Source of the DNA: an uncultured Eubacteriales bacterium
Lineage (GTDB): Bacteria > Bacillota > Clostridia > Christensenellales > Borkfalkiaceae
Assembly (NCBI GenBank): GCA_902797515.1
Contig: CADBSX010000060.1
Span: forward strand, 1-15,514
Direction of reading: 5' to 3'
DNA length: 15,514 nt
The notes under the pieces are model-generated. The model saw only the letters and a program-made list of their open reading frames with translations. It searched no databases and was not told the DNA's origin. How positions within the stretch are numbered: the stretch's first letter is position 1; each line of letters begins with the position of its first letter. The translations under genes were made by a program, and so were the position numbers. Below are positions 1 through 6,611 of this stretch, piece after piece.

Positions 1-666
1 AATTACCGTGAAAATCCCGCGCTTATAAACGCGGTGTTGCAGTATATCTGTATGCAAAAAGGCAAGAACGTATCCGTTATGATGCCTTACGCCGACTCCC
101 TGAAATATTTTGCGGACTGGTATTGCCAGATATGGGCGGAGTCGCTCGGAAAGGAAGTAAACGGCGACGGAACGGCAATATACGCTGGGCAGACGCCCGT
201 CAAATCGCTCGGCGTTACCGATCAGCACAGTCAGGTTCAACTTTACACCGAAGGACCTTTCGACAAGGCTGTGACTTTCCTCGCGGTCGAAAAGTACAGG
301 AGCGAAGTCGTGATACCGGAAGGATGCGAAGATATTCCCGACGTTCATTTCCTTTCGGGGCATACGATGAACGAACTTATTTCCGCGGAGAGGTTCGCGA
401 CCGAATACGCGCTCACTAAAAAACACAGAATAAACCATACTATATATCTTCCCGAAGTAAACGCTTTCACGATAGGCGAACTTATCTACTATTTTGAAAT
501 GGAAACGGCTTTCGCGGGCGAACTTCTTTATATCGACGCGTACAATCAGCCGGGAGTGGAAGAGGGCAAAAACGCGACTTACGCTCTTCTCGGCAGAAAA
601 GGATACGAAGAGAAGAAGAAAGAACTCGACGCCGCGCCCGAAAAAAACGGGAAATATATAATTTAA
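1..666 (+). CDS. pgi: Glucose-6-phosphate isomerase, C-terminal part (5' truncated by window)
   Basis: Frame 1 is open from the first base to TAA at 664-666, giving 221 codons; the start lies upstream of the window. The enzyme interconverts glucose-6-phosphate and fructose-6-phosphate in the cytoplasm. Visible evidence is the core GVTDQHSQVQLYTEG (DQHS at fragment residues 74-77) and a full PGI family signature around residues 173-190, ending in the Q-P-G-V-E-x-G-K pattern with Lys190. The C-terminal part is complete, with a short charged tail. An internal GTG at 34 is not a real start, because conserved sequence runs through it. The gene lies directly upstream of the glycogen cluster on the same strand and feeds the same hexose-phosphate pool. 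The cluster nevertheless has its own promoter right after the stop, so pgi need not be in the same transcript, although no terminator is seen between them. Confidence 0.97.
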   Translation, partial: NYRENPALINAVLQYICMQKGKNVSVMMPYADSLKYFADWYCQIWAESLGKEVNGDGTAIYAGQTPVKSLGVTDQHSQVQLYTEGPFDKAVTFLAVEKYRSEVVIPEGCEDIPDVHFLSGHTMNELISAERFATEYALTKKHRINHTIYLPEVNAFTIGELIYYFEMETAFAGELLYIDAYNQPGVEEGKNATYALLGRKGYEEKKKELDAAPEKNGKYII

Positions 667-695
667 TTGAAAATTTCGGCATAATGCGGTATAAT
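667..695 (+). promoter_or_regulatory. Sigma-A-type promoter of the glycogen operon
   Basis: A -35 box TTGAAA (667-672) and a consensus -10 box TATAAT (690-695) are separated by exactly 17 bp. The -35 begins on the base after the pgi stop codon. The -10 sits in a perfect 12-bp palindrome, TATAATATTATA (690-701). Transcription should begin near 702, leaving a leader of about 28 nt before glgB. I see no terminator between pgi and this site, so read-through from pgi could add to expression. No clear cre-like operator is visible. The boxes and spacing are read directly; promoter activity is inferred. Confidence 0.8.
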
Positions 696-729
696 ATTAT
701 AAGAAGAAAGATTTTTACAGTGGTGAAAA

Positions 730-2580
730 ATGAAAGACGACCTTCAAGAATATCTTTTCCGTCAGGGAACGAATTATAAAACTTACGAATATCTCGGATC
801 TCATTTGGAAAAAGACGGGGCGGTTTTCAGAGTATGGGCGCCCGCCGCTTATTCCGTTTCGGTCGTCGGAGATTTCAATTCGTGGGACGAAAACGCCGAC
901 GTCATGGAAAAGGGCGACGGCGGGATATTCGTCAGATATATAAAGGGCGTCAAAGAGTACGACAATTATAAATACGCCGTAAAATCGGCGGCGAGAACGG
1001 TTTTAAAAGCCGATCCGTACGCCTATCACTTCGAGACCACGCCCGCGACGGCGTCGAAAGTTTACGATATTTCGGGATACGATTGGAAAGACGGGGAATA
1101 TCTGACGGATAAGAGGAAGTATTTCCCCGTGCACAATCTTCCCGTCAACGTTTACGAGGTGAATTTACTATCGTTCATAAGAAAGGCGGACGGCGGATAT
1201 TATTCTTACGGCGAAGTCGCGGAGAAACTTATTCCTTACGTAAAAAACAACGGATATAACTACATAGAGATAATGCCGATAACGGAATTTCCCTTCGACG
1301 GCTCTTGGGGCTATCAGGTCACGGGATATTTCGCGGTCACTTCGCGTATGGGGACGCCGAAAGACTTTATGGCTTTCGTGGATAAGTGCCACGCGTCGGG
1401 GATAGGCGTTATTCTCGATTGGGTGCCCGCGCATTTTCCGAAAGACGAATTCGGGCTCTACGAATTCGACGGCGGACCGTTGTATGAAAATCACGGCTGG
1501 GACAGAAAGGAAAACAAGAATTGGGGAACGCGTCTTTTCGATTACGGAAGGACGGAAGTGCAGTCTTTTCTCGTTTCGAGCGCGCGCTTTTTCTTCGACA
1601 AATACCATATCGACGGGATAAGAGTGGACGCGGTCGCCTCTATGCTTTATCTCGATTACGACAGAGCCCCCGGGGAGTGGATCCCGAACGAATACGGCGA
1701 CAACAAAAATTTAGAGGCGATAGCCTTTATCAAAAAACTCAATAAAGCCGTTCACGACGAATTCCCTTACGCGATAATGGTCGCGGAGGAATCGACGGCT
1801 TTCGAGGGCGTTACTAAACCTGTCGAAGAGGGAGGTCTCGGATTTGATTTCAAATGGAATATGGGCTGGATGAACGACGCTCTTTCCTACGTCGCGACCG
1901 ATCCGTATTTCCGTAAATACGAACACAATAAACTGACGTTTTCGATGATGTACGCCTTTTCCGAACACTATATTCTTCCCGTTTCGCACGACGAAGTGGT
2001 GCACGGCAAGAAGTCGCTTTTAGACAAGCAGTTCGGCGATTACGACGATAAATTCGCCGGATTGAGGACGTTTATGGGATATATGATCTCGCATCCGGGG
2101 AAAAAACTCATGTTTATGGGCGCGGAATTCGGGCAGTTCAAAGAGTGGGATTATAAGGAAGGTCTCGAATTTTTTCTTAAAAAATATCCCTCGCACCGCA
2201 AACTCTCGGTGTTTTTCAGGGAACTCAATCTGTTTTACCTCGGAACGCCCGCGCTTTACGGCGACGACGACGGCTGGGACGGTTTTGCGTGGCTTGCCGC
2301 GGACGACGCTTGCGACAACGTGATAGCGTTCGAGAGAAAGTATCGCGGCGAAACTCTCGTTTCGGTGATAAATTTCAGCGGATCGGACAGAGTTTACCGT
2401 TTCGGCGCGGAAAAGGGAAAGTACGAGGCGGTTTTCAGGTCGGATATGAAGAGATTCGGCGGCAGAGGCCTTTACAAGAAAAAACTTTACGTCGCGGAAA
2501 AGAAAAAATCGCACGGAAAAGACTATTCGGTATCGCTCGGTATCCCGAAACTGTCTTTCGTTTATTTGAAAAAAATATAA
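730..2580 (+). CDS. glgB: 1,4-alpha-glucan branching enzyme (GH13, GlgB)
   Basis: This 616-residue protein cuts alpha-1,4 chains and rejoins them as alpha-1,6 branches during cytoplasmic glycogen synthesis. A CBM48-like beta-sandwich lies at about residues 28-105 ([20 protein letters not shown]). The GH13 barrel follows with all four conserved regions: DWVPAH (Asp230-His235), GIRVDAV with the nucleophile Asp300, AEEST with the acid/base Glu353, and [10 protein letters not shown] with His420-Asp421. The C-terminal region from about residue 510 resembles the family's beta domain. The length fits the short GlgB type that lacks an extra N-terminal domain. ATG 730 follows a weak GGTGA (722-726) at close spacing. 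This is the first gene after the operon promoter; glgC begins 37 nt after its stop. The catalytic set is intact. Confidence 0.97.
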   Translation: MKDDLQEYLFRQGTNYKTYEYLGSHLEKDGAVFRVWAPAAYSVSVVGDFNSWDENADVMEKGDGGIFVRYIKGVKEYDNYKYAVKSAARTVLKADPYAYHFETTPATASKVYDISGYDWKDGEYLTDKRKYFPVHNLPVNVYEVNLLSFIRKADGGYYSYGEVAEKLIPYVKNNGYNYIEIMPITEFPFDGSWGYQVTGYFAVTSRMGTPKDFMAFVDKCHASGIGVILDWVPAHFPKDEFGLYEFDGGPLYENHGWDRKENKNWGTRLFDYGRTEVQSFLVSSARFFFDKYHIDGIRVDAVASMLYLDYDRAPGEWIPNEYGDNKNLEAIAFIKKLNKAVHDEFPYAIMVAEESTAFEGVTKPVEEGGLGFDFKWNMGWMNDALSYVATDPYFRKYEHNKLTFSMMYAFSEHYILPVSHDEVVHGKKSLLDKQFGDYDDKFAGLRTFMGYMISHPGKKLMFMGAEFGQFKEWDYKEGLEFFLKKYPSHRKLSVFFRELNLFYLGTPALYGDDDGWDGFAWLAADDACDNVIAFERKYRGETLVSVINFSGSDRVYRFGAEKGKYEAVFRSDMKRFGGRGLYKKKLYVAEKKKSHGKDYSVSLGIPKLSFVYLKKI

Positions 2581-2599
2581 AAACATAAAATATGTGGCA

Positions 2600-2605
2600 A
2601 GGAGG
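2600..2605 (+). promoter_or_regulatory. Ribosome-binding site that sets the glgC start
   Basis: AGGAGG at 2600-2605 lies 12 nt before ATG 2618. The reading frame is open further upstream to a GTG at 2594, but that codon lies before this Shine-Dalgarno sequence, and the eight residues it would add are not GlgC-like. ATG 2618 is therefore preferred. The spacing is slightly long. Confidence 0.75.
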
Positions 2606-2617
2606 TTGAGACTTAAA

Positions 2618-3802
2618 ATGATCAACAAAAAAGAAAGCGTCGCGATGTTGCTCGCGGGCGGACAGGGCAGCAGGCTTTACGCCTTGACGAACAGGATCGC
2701 AAAACCGGCGGTTTCGTACGGCGGGAAATACAGAATAATAGATTTTCCGCTGTCGAATTGCGTCAATTCGGGAATAGATACGGTGGGCGTTCTTACGCAG
2801 TATCAACCGCTCGTTTTAAACGATTATATCGGAAACGGCGAACCGTGGGATCTCGACAGGTCTTACGGGGGCGTGCATATACTTTCGCCGTATCAGGCGA
2901 AACACGGGCAGGAGTGGTATAAAGGCACGGCGAACGCCATATATCAGAACATATCTTTCATAAAGAGTTATAAGCCCGAATACGTGCTTATCCTTTCGGG
3001 CGACCATATATATAAGATGAACTACGCGAAAATGATAAGCGCGCACAAAAAGACGGGCGCGGCTTGCACTATCGCGGCGATAAAAGTTCCTCTTTCCGAG
3101 GCGTCGAGATTCGGTATAATCAACGTGAAAGAGAACGGCGAGATATACGAATTCGAGGAAAAGCCGAAACAGCCGAAAAGCGACCTCGCGTCGATGGGGA
3201 TATACGTCTTTTCGGCGGATAAACTCTACGAGTATTTAGAGGCGGACGAGGCTGACGAAAACAGTTCCAAAGACTTCGGCAAAGACGTTCTTCCTAAAAT
3301 GCTCGCCGCGGGCGAAAAGATGTTCGCTTACACCTTTAAAGGATATTGGAAAGACGTCGGGACGATAAATTCTCTTTTTGAGTCTAATATGGATCTTTTA
3401 AACAGGGATTCCGAACTCGATATAAACGATCCGACGTGGAAGATACGTTCGAGAAATCCTATCGCGCCGCCGCAGTATATAGGCGAAAACGGCAGAGCGG
3501 TCAATTCAGTAGTCGTTTCGGGCTGCGAAATAGAGGGCGACGTCGAAAACAGCATACTTTCTCACGACGTGACGATAAGGAAAGGCGCGGTCGTCAGGAA
3601 CTCGATAATTTTCAGCGGGGCGGATATCGGCGAAGGCGCGAAGATAGATTACGCCATAATCGACGAGAACGTGAAGATCGGTAAAAACGCGTCGGTCGGC
3701 GAGCAAAATTCCGAAGGCAAGATAAGCGTTATAGGTCGAGACGTAGTCGTTTCCGACGGGGCGAAAGTTCCCGCGGGCGAAATAACGGATAAGGACGTAT
3801 AA
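2618..3802 (+). CDS. glgC: Glucose-1-phosphate adenylyltransferase, catalytic subunit (GlgC)
   Basis: This 394-residue enzyme makes ADP-glucose from ATP and glucose-1-phosphate, the committed step of bacterial glycogen synthesis. From ATG 2618 the protein begins with the nucleotidyltransferase loop AGGQGSRL (residues 13-20), followed by AKPAV and [10 protein letters not shown]. Also present are W-Y-K-G-T-A-N-A (100-107), the catalytic-region SGDH with Asp129, and SMGIYVF (192-198). These match the ADP-glucose pyrophosphorylase signatures. From about residue 290 there are hexapeptide repeats of a left-handed beta-helix, the usual C-terminal domain for oligomerisation and allostery. glgD follows after 13 nt, so the two subunits are almost certainly co-translated. 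Activity is probably controlled by sugar-phosphate effectors as in the family; the effector cannot be told from sequence. Confidence 0.97.
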   Translation: MINKKESVAMLLAGGQGSRLYALTNRIAKPAVSYGGKYRIIDFPLSNCVNSGIDTVGVLTQYQPLVLNDYIGNGEPWDLDRSYGGVHILSPYQAKHGQEWYKGTANAIYQNISFIKSYKPEYVLILSGDHIYKMNYAKMISAHKKTGAACTIAAIKVPLSEASRFGIINVKENGEIYEFEEKPKQPKSDLASMGIYVFSADKLYEYLEADEADENSSKDFGKDVLPKMLAAGEKMFAYTFKGYWKDVGTINSLFESNMDLLNRDSELDINDPTWKIRSRNPIAPPQYIGENGRAVNSVVVSGCEIEGDVENSILSHDVTIRKGAVVRNSIIFSGADIGEGAKIDYAIIDENVKIGKNASVGEQNSEGKISVIGRDVVVSDGAKVPAGEITDKDV

Positions 3803-3815
3803 GGGGGACGAGAAA

Positions 3816-4922
3816 ATGAGTGCGCTCGGATTGATTTTTTCAAACATACACGACAACAACATACCTGAACTGACTGCTAAAAGGACCGTGGCTTCGATAC
3901 CGTTCTGCGGCAGATACCGCCTTATCGACTTCGCTCTCTCTAATATGGTAAATTCGGGGATAGCGAAAGTCGGCGTTATAACGAAGAGCAACTTCCAGTC
4001 CCTTATGGATCACGTCGGGAGCGGCAAAGACTGGGATCTCGCGAGGCATTACGGCGGACTTTTCATACTTCCCCCGTTCGGCGTGGTCGAAAACAATTTT
4101 CTCTATACGACGAGGCTCGAAGCGCTTAAAAACGTCACGGGATTTCTGAACAAGTCGAGCGAAGACTTCGTGGTCATGAGCGATTCCGATATGGTCTGCA
4201 ATATGAATTTCAAACCGATAATCGCGTACCACGTCGAAAAGAACGCCGCGATGACTTTCGTTTACGTCGAAAAGGAAAAATACGACGTGGAGAGAAAGCA
4301 CACGCCGTGTCTTACGATAGAAAACGGAGTGGTAGAGGACGTTTCCTACGGCTCGACCGAAGGAAAAATAAATTTATTTACGAACGTCGTCGTTATAAAG
4401 CGCACGCTTCTTATCAGTATGATAAACGAGGCGGTGTCGCACGGTAAGAAACATTTTATTGACGACGTGGTAAAACCGGAACTCTCTTCCGGAAGAGTTT
4501 ACGCGTATAAACACGAGGGATACTACGAAGAGATAACGTCCTTGCAGAAATATTACGACGAAAATATGAAATTCCTCGATAAAGAAGTCAGGGACGAGGT
4601 TTTCAGAAAAGCCAACGTCTATACGAAAGTAAAGGATTCCACGCCTACGGAATACGGCGAAAAGGCGATAGTTAAAAATTCGCTCGTAGCGGACGGATGC
4701 CGTATCGAGGGCGAAGTTTACGACAGTATAATTTTCAGGGGCGTTAAGATAGGCAGGGGAACGGTCGTAAGGAACTGTATTTTAATGCAGAACACCATAA
4801 CGGGCGAGAGCGTGAATTTAAATTGCATAATCGCCGATAAAAACGTGGTAATAAAGGACAGAAGAAATCTTTCGGGCTGTGAAAATCATCCGTTTTTCCT
4901 GCCGAAAGGGACCGTCGTTTGA
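3816..4922 (+). CDS. glgD: GlgD, divergent partner subunit of ADP-glucose pyrophosphorylase
   Basis: This 368-residue protein is homologous to the preceding GlgC, sharing for example GRYRLIDFALSNMVNSGI and a C-terminal beta-helix region from about residue 285. The glycine-rich ATP loop is replaced by SNIHDNNIPELT, and the Lys of the GlgC AKPA motif is absent. An Asp remains at the position equivalent to GlgC Asp129, in MSDSDMVCNM. This is the standard GlgD pattern. In studied Firmicutes, GlgD has little or no activity alone and forms a more active hetero-oligomer with GlgC; that role is inferred here. The ATG follows a G-rich ribosome-binding site (AAGGGGG, 3801-3807). The gene is 13 nt downstream of glgC and 64 nt upstream of glgA. 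Confidence 0.95.
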   Translation: MSALGLIFSNIHDNNIPELTAKRTVASIPFCGRYRLIDFALSNMVNSGIAKVGVITKSNFQSLMDHVGSGKDWDLARHYGGLFILPPFGVVENNFLYTTRLEALKNVTGFLNKSSEDFVVMSDSDMVCNMNFKPIIAYHVEKNAAMTFVYVEKEKYDVERKHTPCLTIENGVVEDVSYGSTEGKINLFTNVVVIKRTLLISMINEAVSHGKKHFIDDVVKPELSSGRVYAYKHEGYYEEITSLQKYYDENMKFLDKEVRDEVFRKANVYTKVKDSTPTEYGEKAIVKNSLVADGCRIEGEVYDSIIFRGVKIGRGTVVRNCILMQNTITGESVNLNCIIADKNVVIKDRRNLSGCENHPFFLPKGTVV

Positions 4923-4945
4923 TCGCGCCGCATACGCGACGCAAA

Positions 4946-4982
4946 AACTCCCGCTTTTATAAGGCGGAAAAAATAAGGAGTT
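4946..4982 (+). promoter_or_regulatory. Predicted RNA structure that could mask the glgA ribosome-binding site
   Basis: In the 64-nt glgD-glgA gap, an inner hairpin lies at 4951-4967: four CCGC/GCGG pairs, a U-G wobble, two A-U pairs and a UAU loop. It is flanked by AACTC (4946-4950) and GAGTT (4978-4982), which can pair with each other. GAGTT overlaps the glgA Shine-Dalgarno AAGGAG (4975-4980). If both helices form, part of the ribosome-binding site is sequestered. No T-run follows on the plus strand, so this is not an ordinary terminator for the operon. The complementarity is seen in the sequence; any regulatory role is inference. Confidence 0.35.
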
Positions 4983-4986
4983 AATA

Positions 4987-6561
4987 ATGGAAAAGGAAAA
5001 GACCGTAAAAAAGAAGAAAACCGAAACGACCGCGGAAAAACAAACCGTAAAAAAGACGGAAAAGGCGAAAAAGACCGCCGCGAAGAATACCGCGCCGAAA
5101 AAAGCGATAGAAACCAAGGTTTCCGCGGCGAAGTCCGTTCTTTTCGTCGCGTCGGAGGCTAATCCGTTTATAGGAACGGGCGGACTTGCGGACGTGATAG
5201 GCTCTCTCCCGAAAACTCTCGCCGAAAATTCGGATTACGACGTCCGCGTCGTTCTGCCTTTGTACGGCGAGATAGAGATGAAATACAGGGATAAATTTAT
5301 GTTCCTCTGTAATTTCAACGTGCCTTTATCGTGGCGAAACCAGTATTGCGGCGTTTACGCATATAAATACGAGGGCGTGACCTTCTATTTTATCGACAAC
5401 GAATACTATTTCAAACGCAGGGGCTTATACGGGCATTACGACGACGGGGAGAGGTTCGCGTATTTTTCAAAAGCGGTGATCGAGATGATGAACCACCTCG
5501 ACTATTATCCGGAGATACTTCATTGCAACGACTGGCAGACCGCGCTTTCCGTAGTATATCTCAAAGTCGTTTACGGAAACGGTTACGGTTACGACCATAT
5601 AAAGACGCTGTTTACCATACACAACATAGAATATCAGGGGAAATTCGGTTTCGACGCGTTAGGCGATCTGTTCGGACTTCCCGATTATTGCAGGGAGATC
5701 CTCGAATACGACGGCTGCCTTAACCTTATGAAAGGGGCGATACAACTTTCCGACAGATTTTCGACGGTAAGCGAAAGATACGCGAGCGAGATAAAAAATC
5801 CCTATTTTGCTCACGGGCTCGAATATATGACCACTCGGAACGACTATAAACTCGTCGGCATATTGAACGGCATCGACGTCGATTATTACGATCCCGAAAC
5901 GGACAAGAAACTTTTCGCAAACTACGGCGCGGACGATTTCTCGAACAAGGCGGTATGCAAGCGCGAATTGCAGAATATGTTAGGGCTTCCCGTGAGGGAA
6001 AACACGCCGATAATAGCCGTTATATCGCGGCTCGTCGCGCAGAAAGGGCTCGACCTTTTGAAATGCGTCGCGGACGATCTTTTATCCGAGGACGTGCAAC
6101 TCGTCGTGCTCGGCACGGGCGACGCGGAATATCAGGACTATTTCAAATATCTCGAAAGCAGATACGACGCGAAATGCAGGACTATAATAGCGTATAATAA
6201 GGATCTCGCGGCGAAGATATATTCGGGTGCGGATATTTTCCTTATGCCGTCCAAACACGAGCCTTGCGGACTTTCGCAGATGATAGCGTGCCGTTACGGC
6301 GCGATCCCCGTCGTGAGGGAAACGGGCGGGCTTGCGGACAGTATAACGCCGCATAACAACGATTACAGAAAAGACGGAAACGGTTTTTCTTTCAAAAACT
6401 ACAACGCGCACGAGATGCTTTACGTCTTAAAAGACGCGATATTCACTTACGGAAACAAGAAAGAGTGGAATACCATAATGAAAAACGCGATGACTTCCGA
6501 TTTCAGTTGGAAAAAATCCGCGGCGGAGTACGTAAGATTGTACGACAATATTCTTATTTGA
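4987..6561 (+). CDS. glgA: Glycogen synthase (ADP-glucose, GT5) with a lysine-rich N-terminal extension
   Basis: This 524-residue GT5 enzyme adds glucose from ADP-glucose to alpha-1,4-glucan chains. The conserved core begins at VLFVASEA (51-58), which is normally the very N-terminus of GlgA. It continues with TGGLADVIGSLPK (64-76), the GT-B fold, a mid-protein NGIDVDYYDP segment, and the C-terminal donor-site motif EPCGLSQM (Glu425-Met432), then RETGGLADS. Two things are unusual. The first 50 residues form a low-complexity extension with 17 Lys, 9 Thr and 8 Ala. The Lys normally found in the K-x-G-G motif is Gly63. ATG 4987 is well supported, since AAGGAG ends 6 nt before it and no in-frame Met lies between it and the core. 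The gene is in the operon after glgD; glgP follows after 49 nt. Function is confident; the role of the extension is unknown. Confidence 0.96.
   Translation: MEKEKTVKKKKTETTAEKQTVKKTEKAKKTAAKNTAPKKAIETKVSAAKSVLFVASEANPFIGTGGLADVIGSLPKTLAENSDYDVRVVLPLYGEIEMKYRDKFMFLCNFNVPLSWRNQYCGVYAYKYEGVTFYFIDNEYYFKRRGLYGHYDDGERFAYFSKAVIEMMNHLDYYPEILHCNDWQTALSVVYLKVVYGNGYGYDHIKTLFTIHNIEYQGKFGFDALGDLFGLPDYCREILEYDGCLNLMKGAIQLSDRFSTVSERYASEIKNPYFAHGLEYMTTRNDYKLVGILNGIDVDYYDPETDKKLFANYGADDFSNKAVCKRELQNMLGLPVRENTPIIAVISRLVAQKGLDLLKCVADDLLSEDVQLVVLGTGDAEYQDYFKYLESRYDAKCRTIIAYNKDLAAKIYSGADIFLMPSKHEPCGLSQMIACRYGAIPVVRETGGLADSITPHNNDYRKDGNGFSFKNYNAHEMLYVLKDAIFTYGNKKEWNTIMKNAMTSDFSWKKSAAEYVRLYDNILI
5002..5056 (+). repeat. 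Two copies of a 13-bp direct repeat, 42 nt apart, in the GlgA extension
   Basis: ACCGTAAAAAAGA occurs at 5002-5014 and 5044-5056. The offset of 42 nt equals 14 codons, so both copies are in frame and encode TVKK. The translated units are TVKKKKTETTAEKQ and the more diverged TVKKTEKAKKTAAK. This suggests growth by a short in-frame duplication. Each copy also holds an in-frame A-AAA-AAG heptamer (5007-5013, 5049-5055). Confidence 0.7.
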
Positions 6562-6575
6562 AAAGGCAAGGGGAA

Positions 6576-6611
6576 ATGGTAGAAAAGGCTAAAAGGAATT
6601 ACGCAAAATAA
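6576..6611 (+). CDS. Possible 11-codon leader mini-ORF overlapping the glgP start
   Basis: ATG 6576 opens an 11-residue frame, MVEKAKRNYAK, ending at TAA 6609-6611. The last A of the stop is the first base of the glgP ATG (TAATG). The gap is rich in Shine-Dalgarno-like purines: AAAAGG at 6561-6566, 6583-6588 and 6591-6596, and GGGG at 6570-6573. The site nearest glgP is about 14 nt from its ATG, which is long, so termination and restart at TAATG could contribute. No homology is expected for so short a peptide. It could easily be chance in a purine-rich spacer. Confidence 0.3.
   Translation: MVEKAKRNYAK

Noticed and set aside
2594..2617. Upstream GTG start for glgC
   Set aside because: It precedes the clear AGGAGG ribosome-binding site and adds eight residues not seen in GlgC; ATG 2618 is better.
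2020..2628. 202-codon minus-strand frame across the glgB end
   Set aside because: It is antisense to conserved GH13 sequence, with no ribosome-binding site or domain seen; it is the same codon-bias effect.
4951..4967. Hairpin in the glgD-glgA gap as a transcription terminator
   Set aside because: On the plus strand it is followed by an A-rich tract and an SD, not by Ts. Only the minus strand has a short T-run, and no minus-strand gene ends there.
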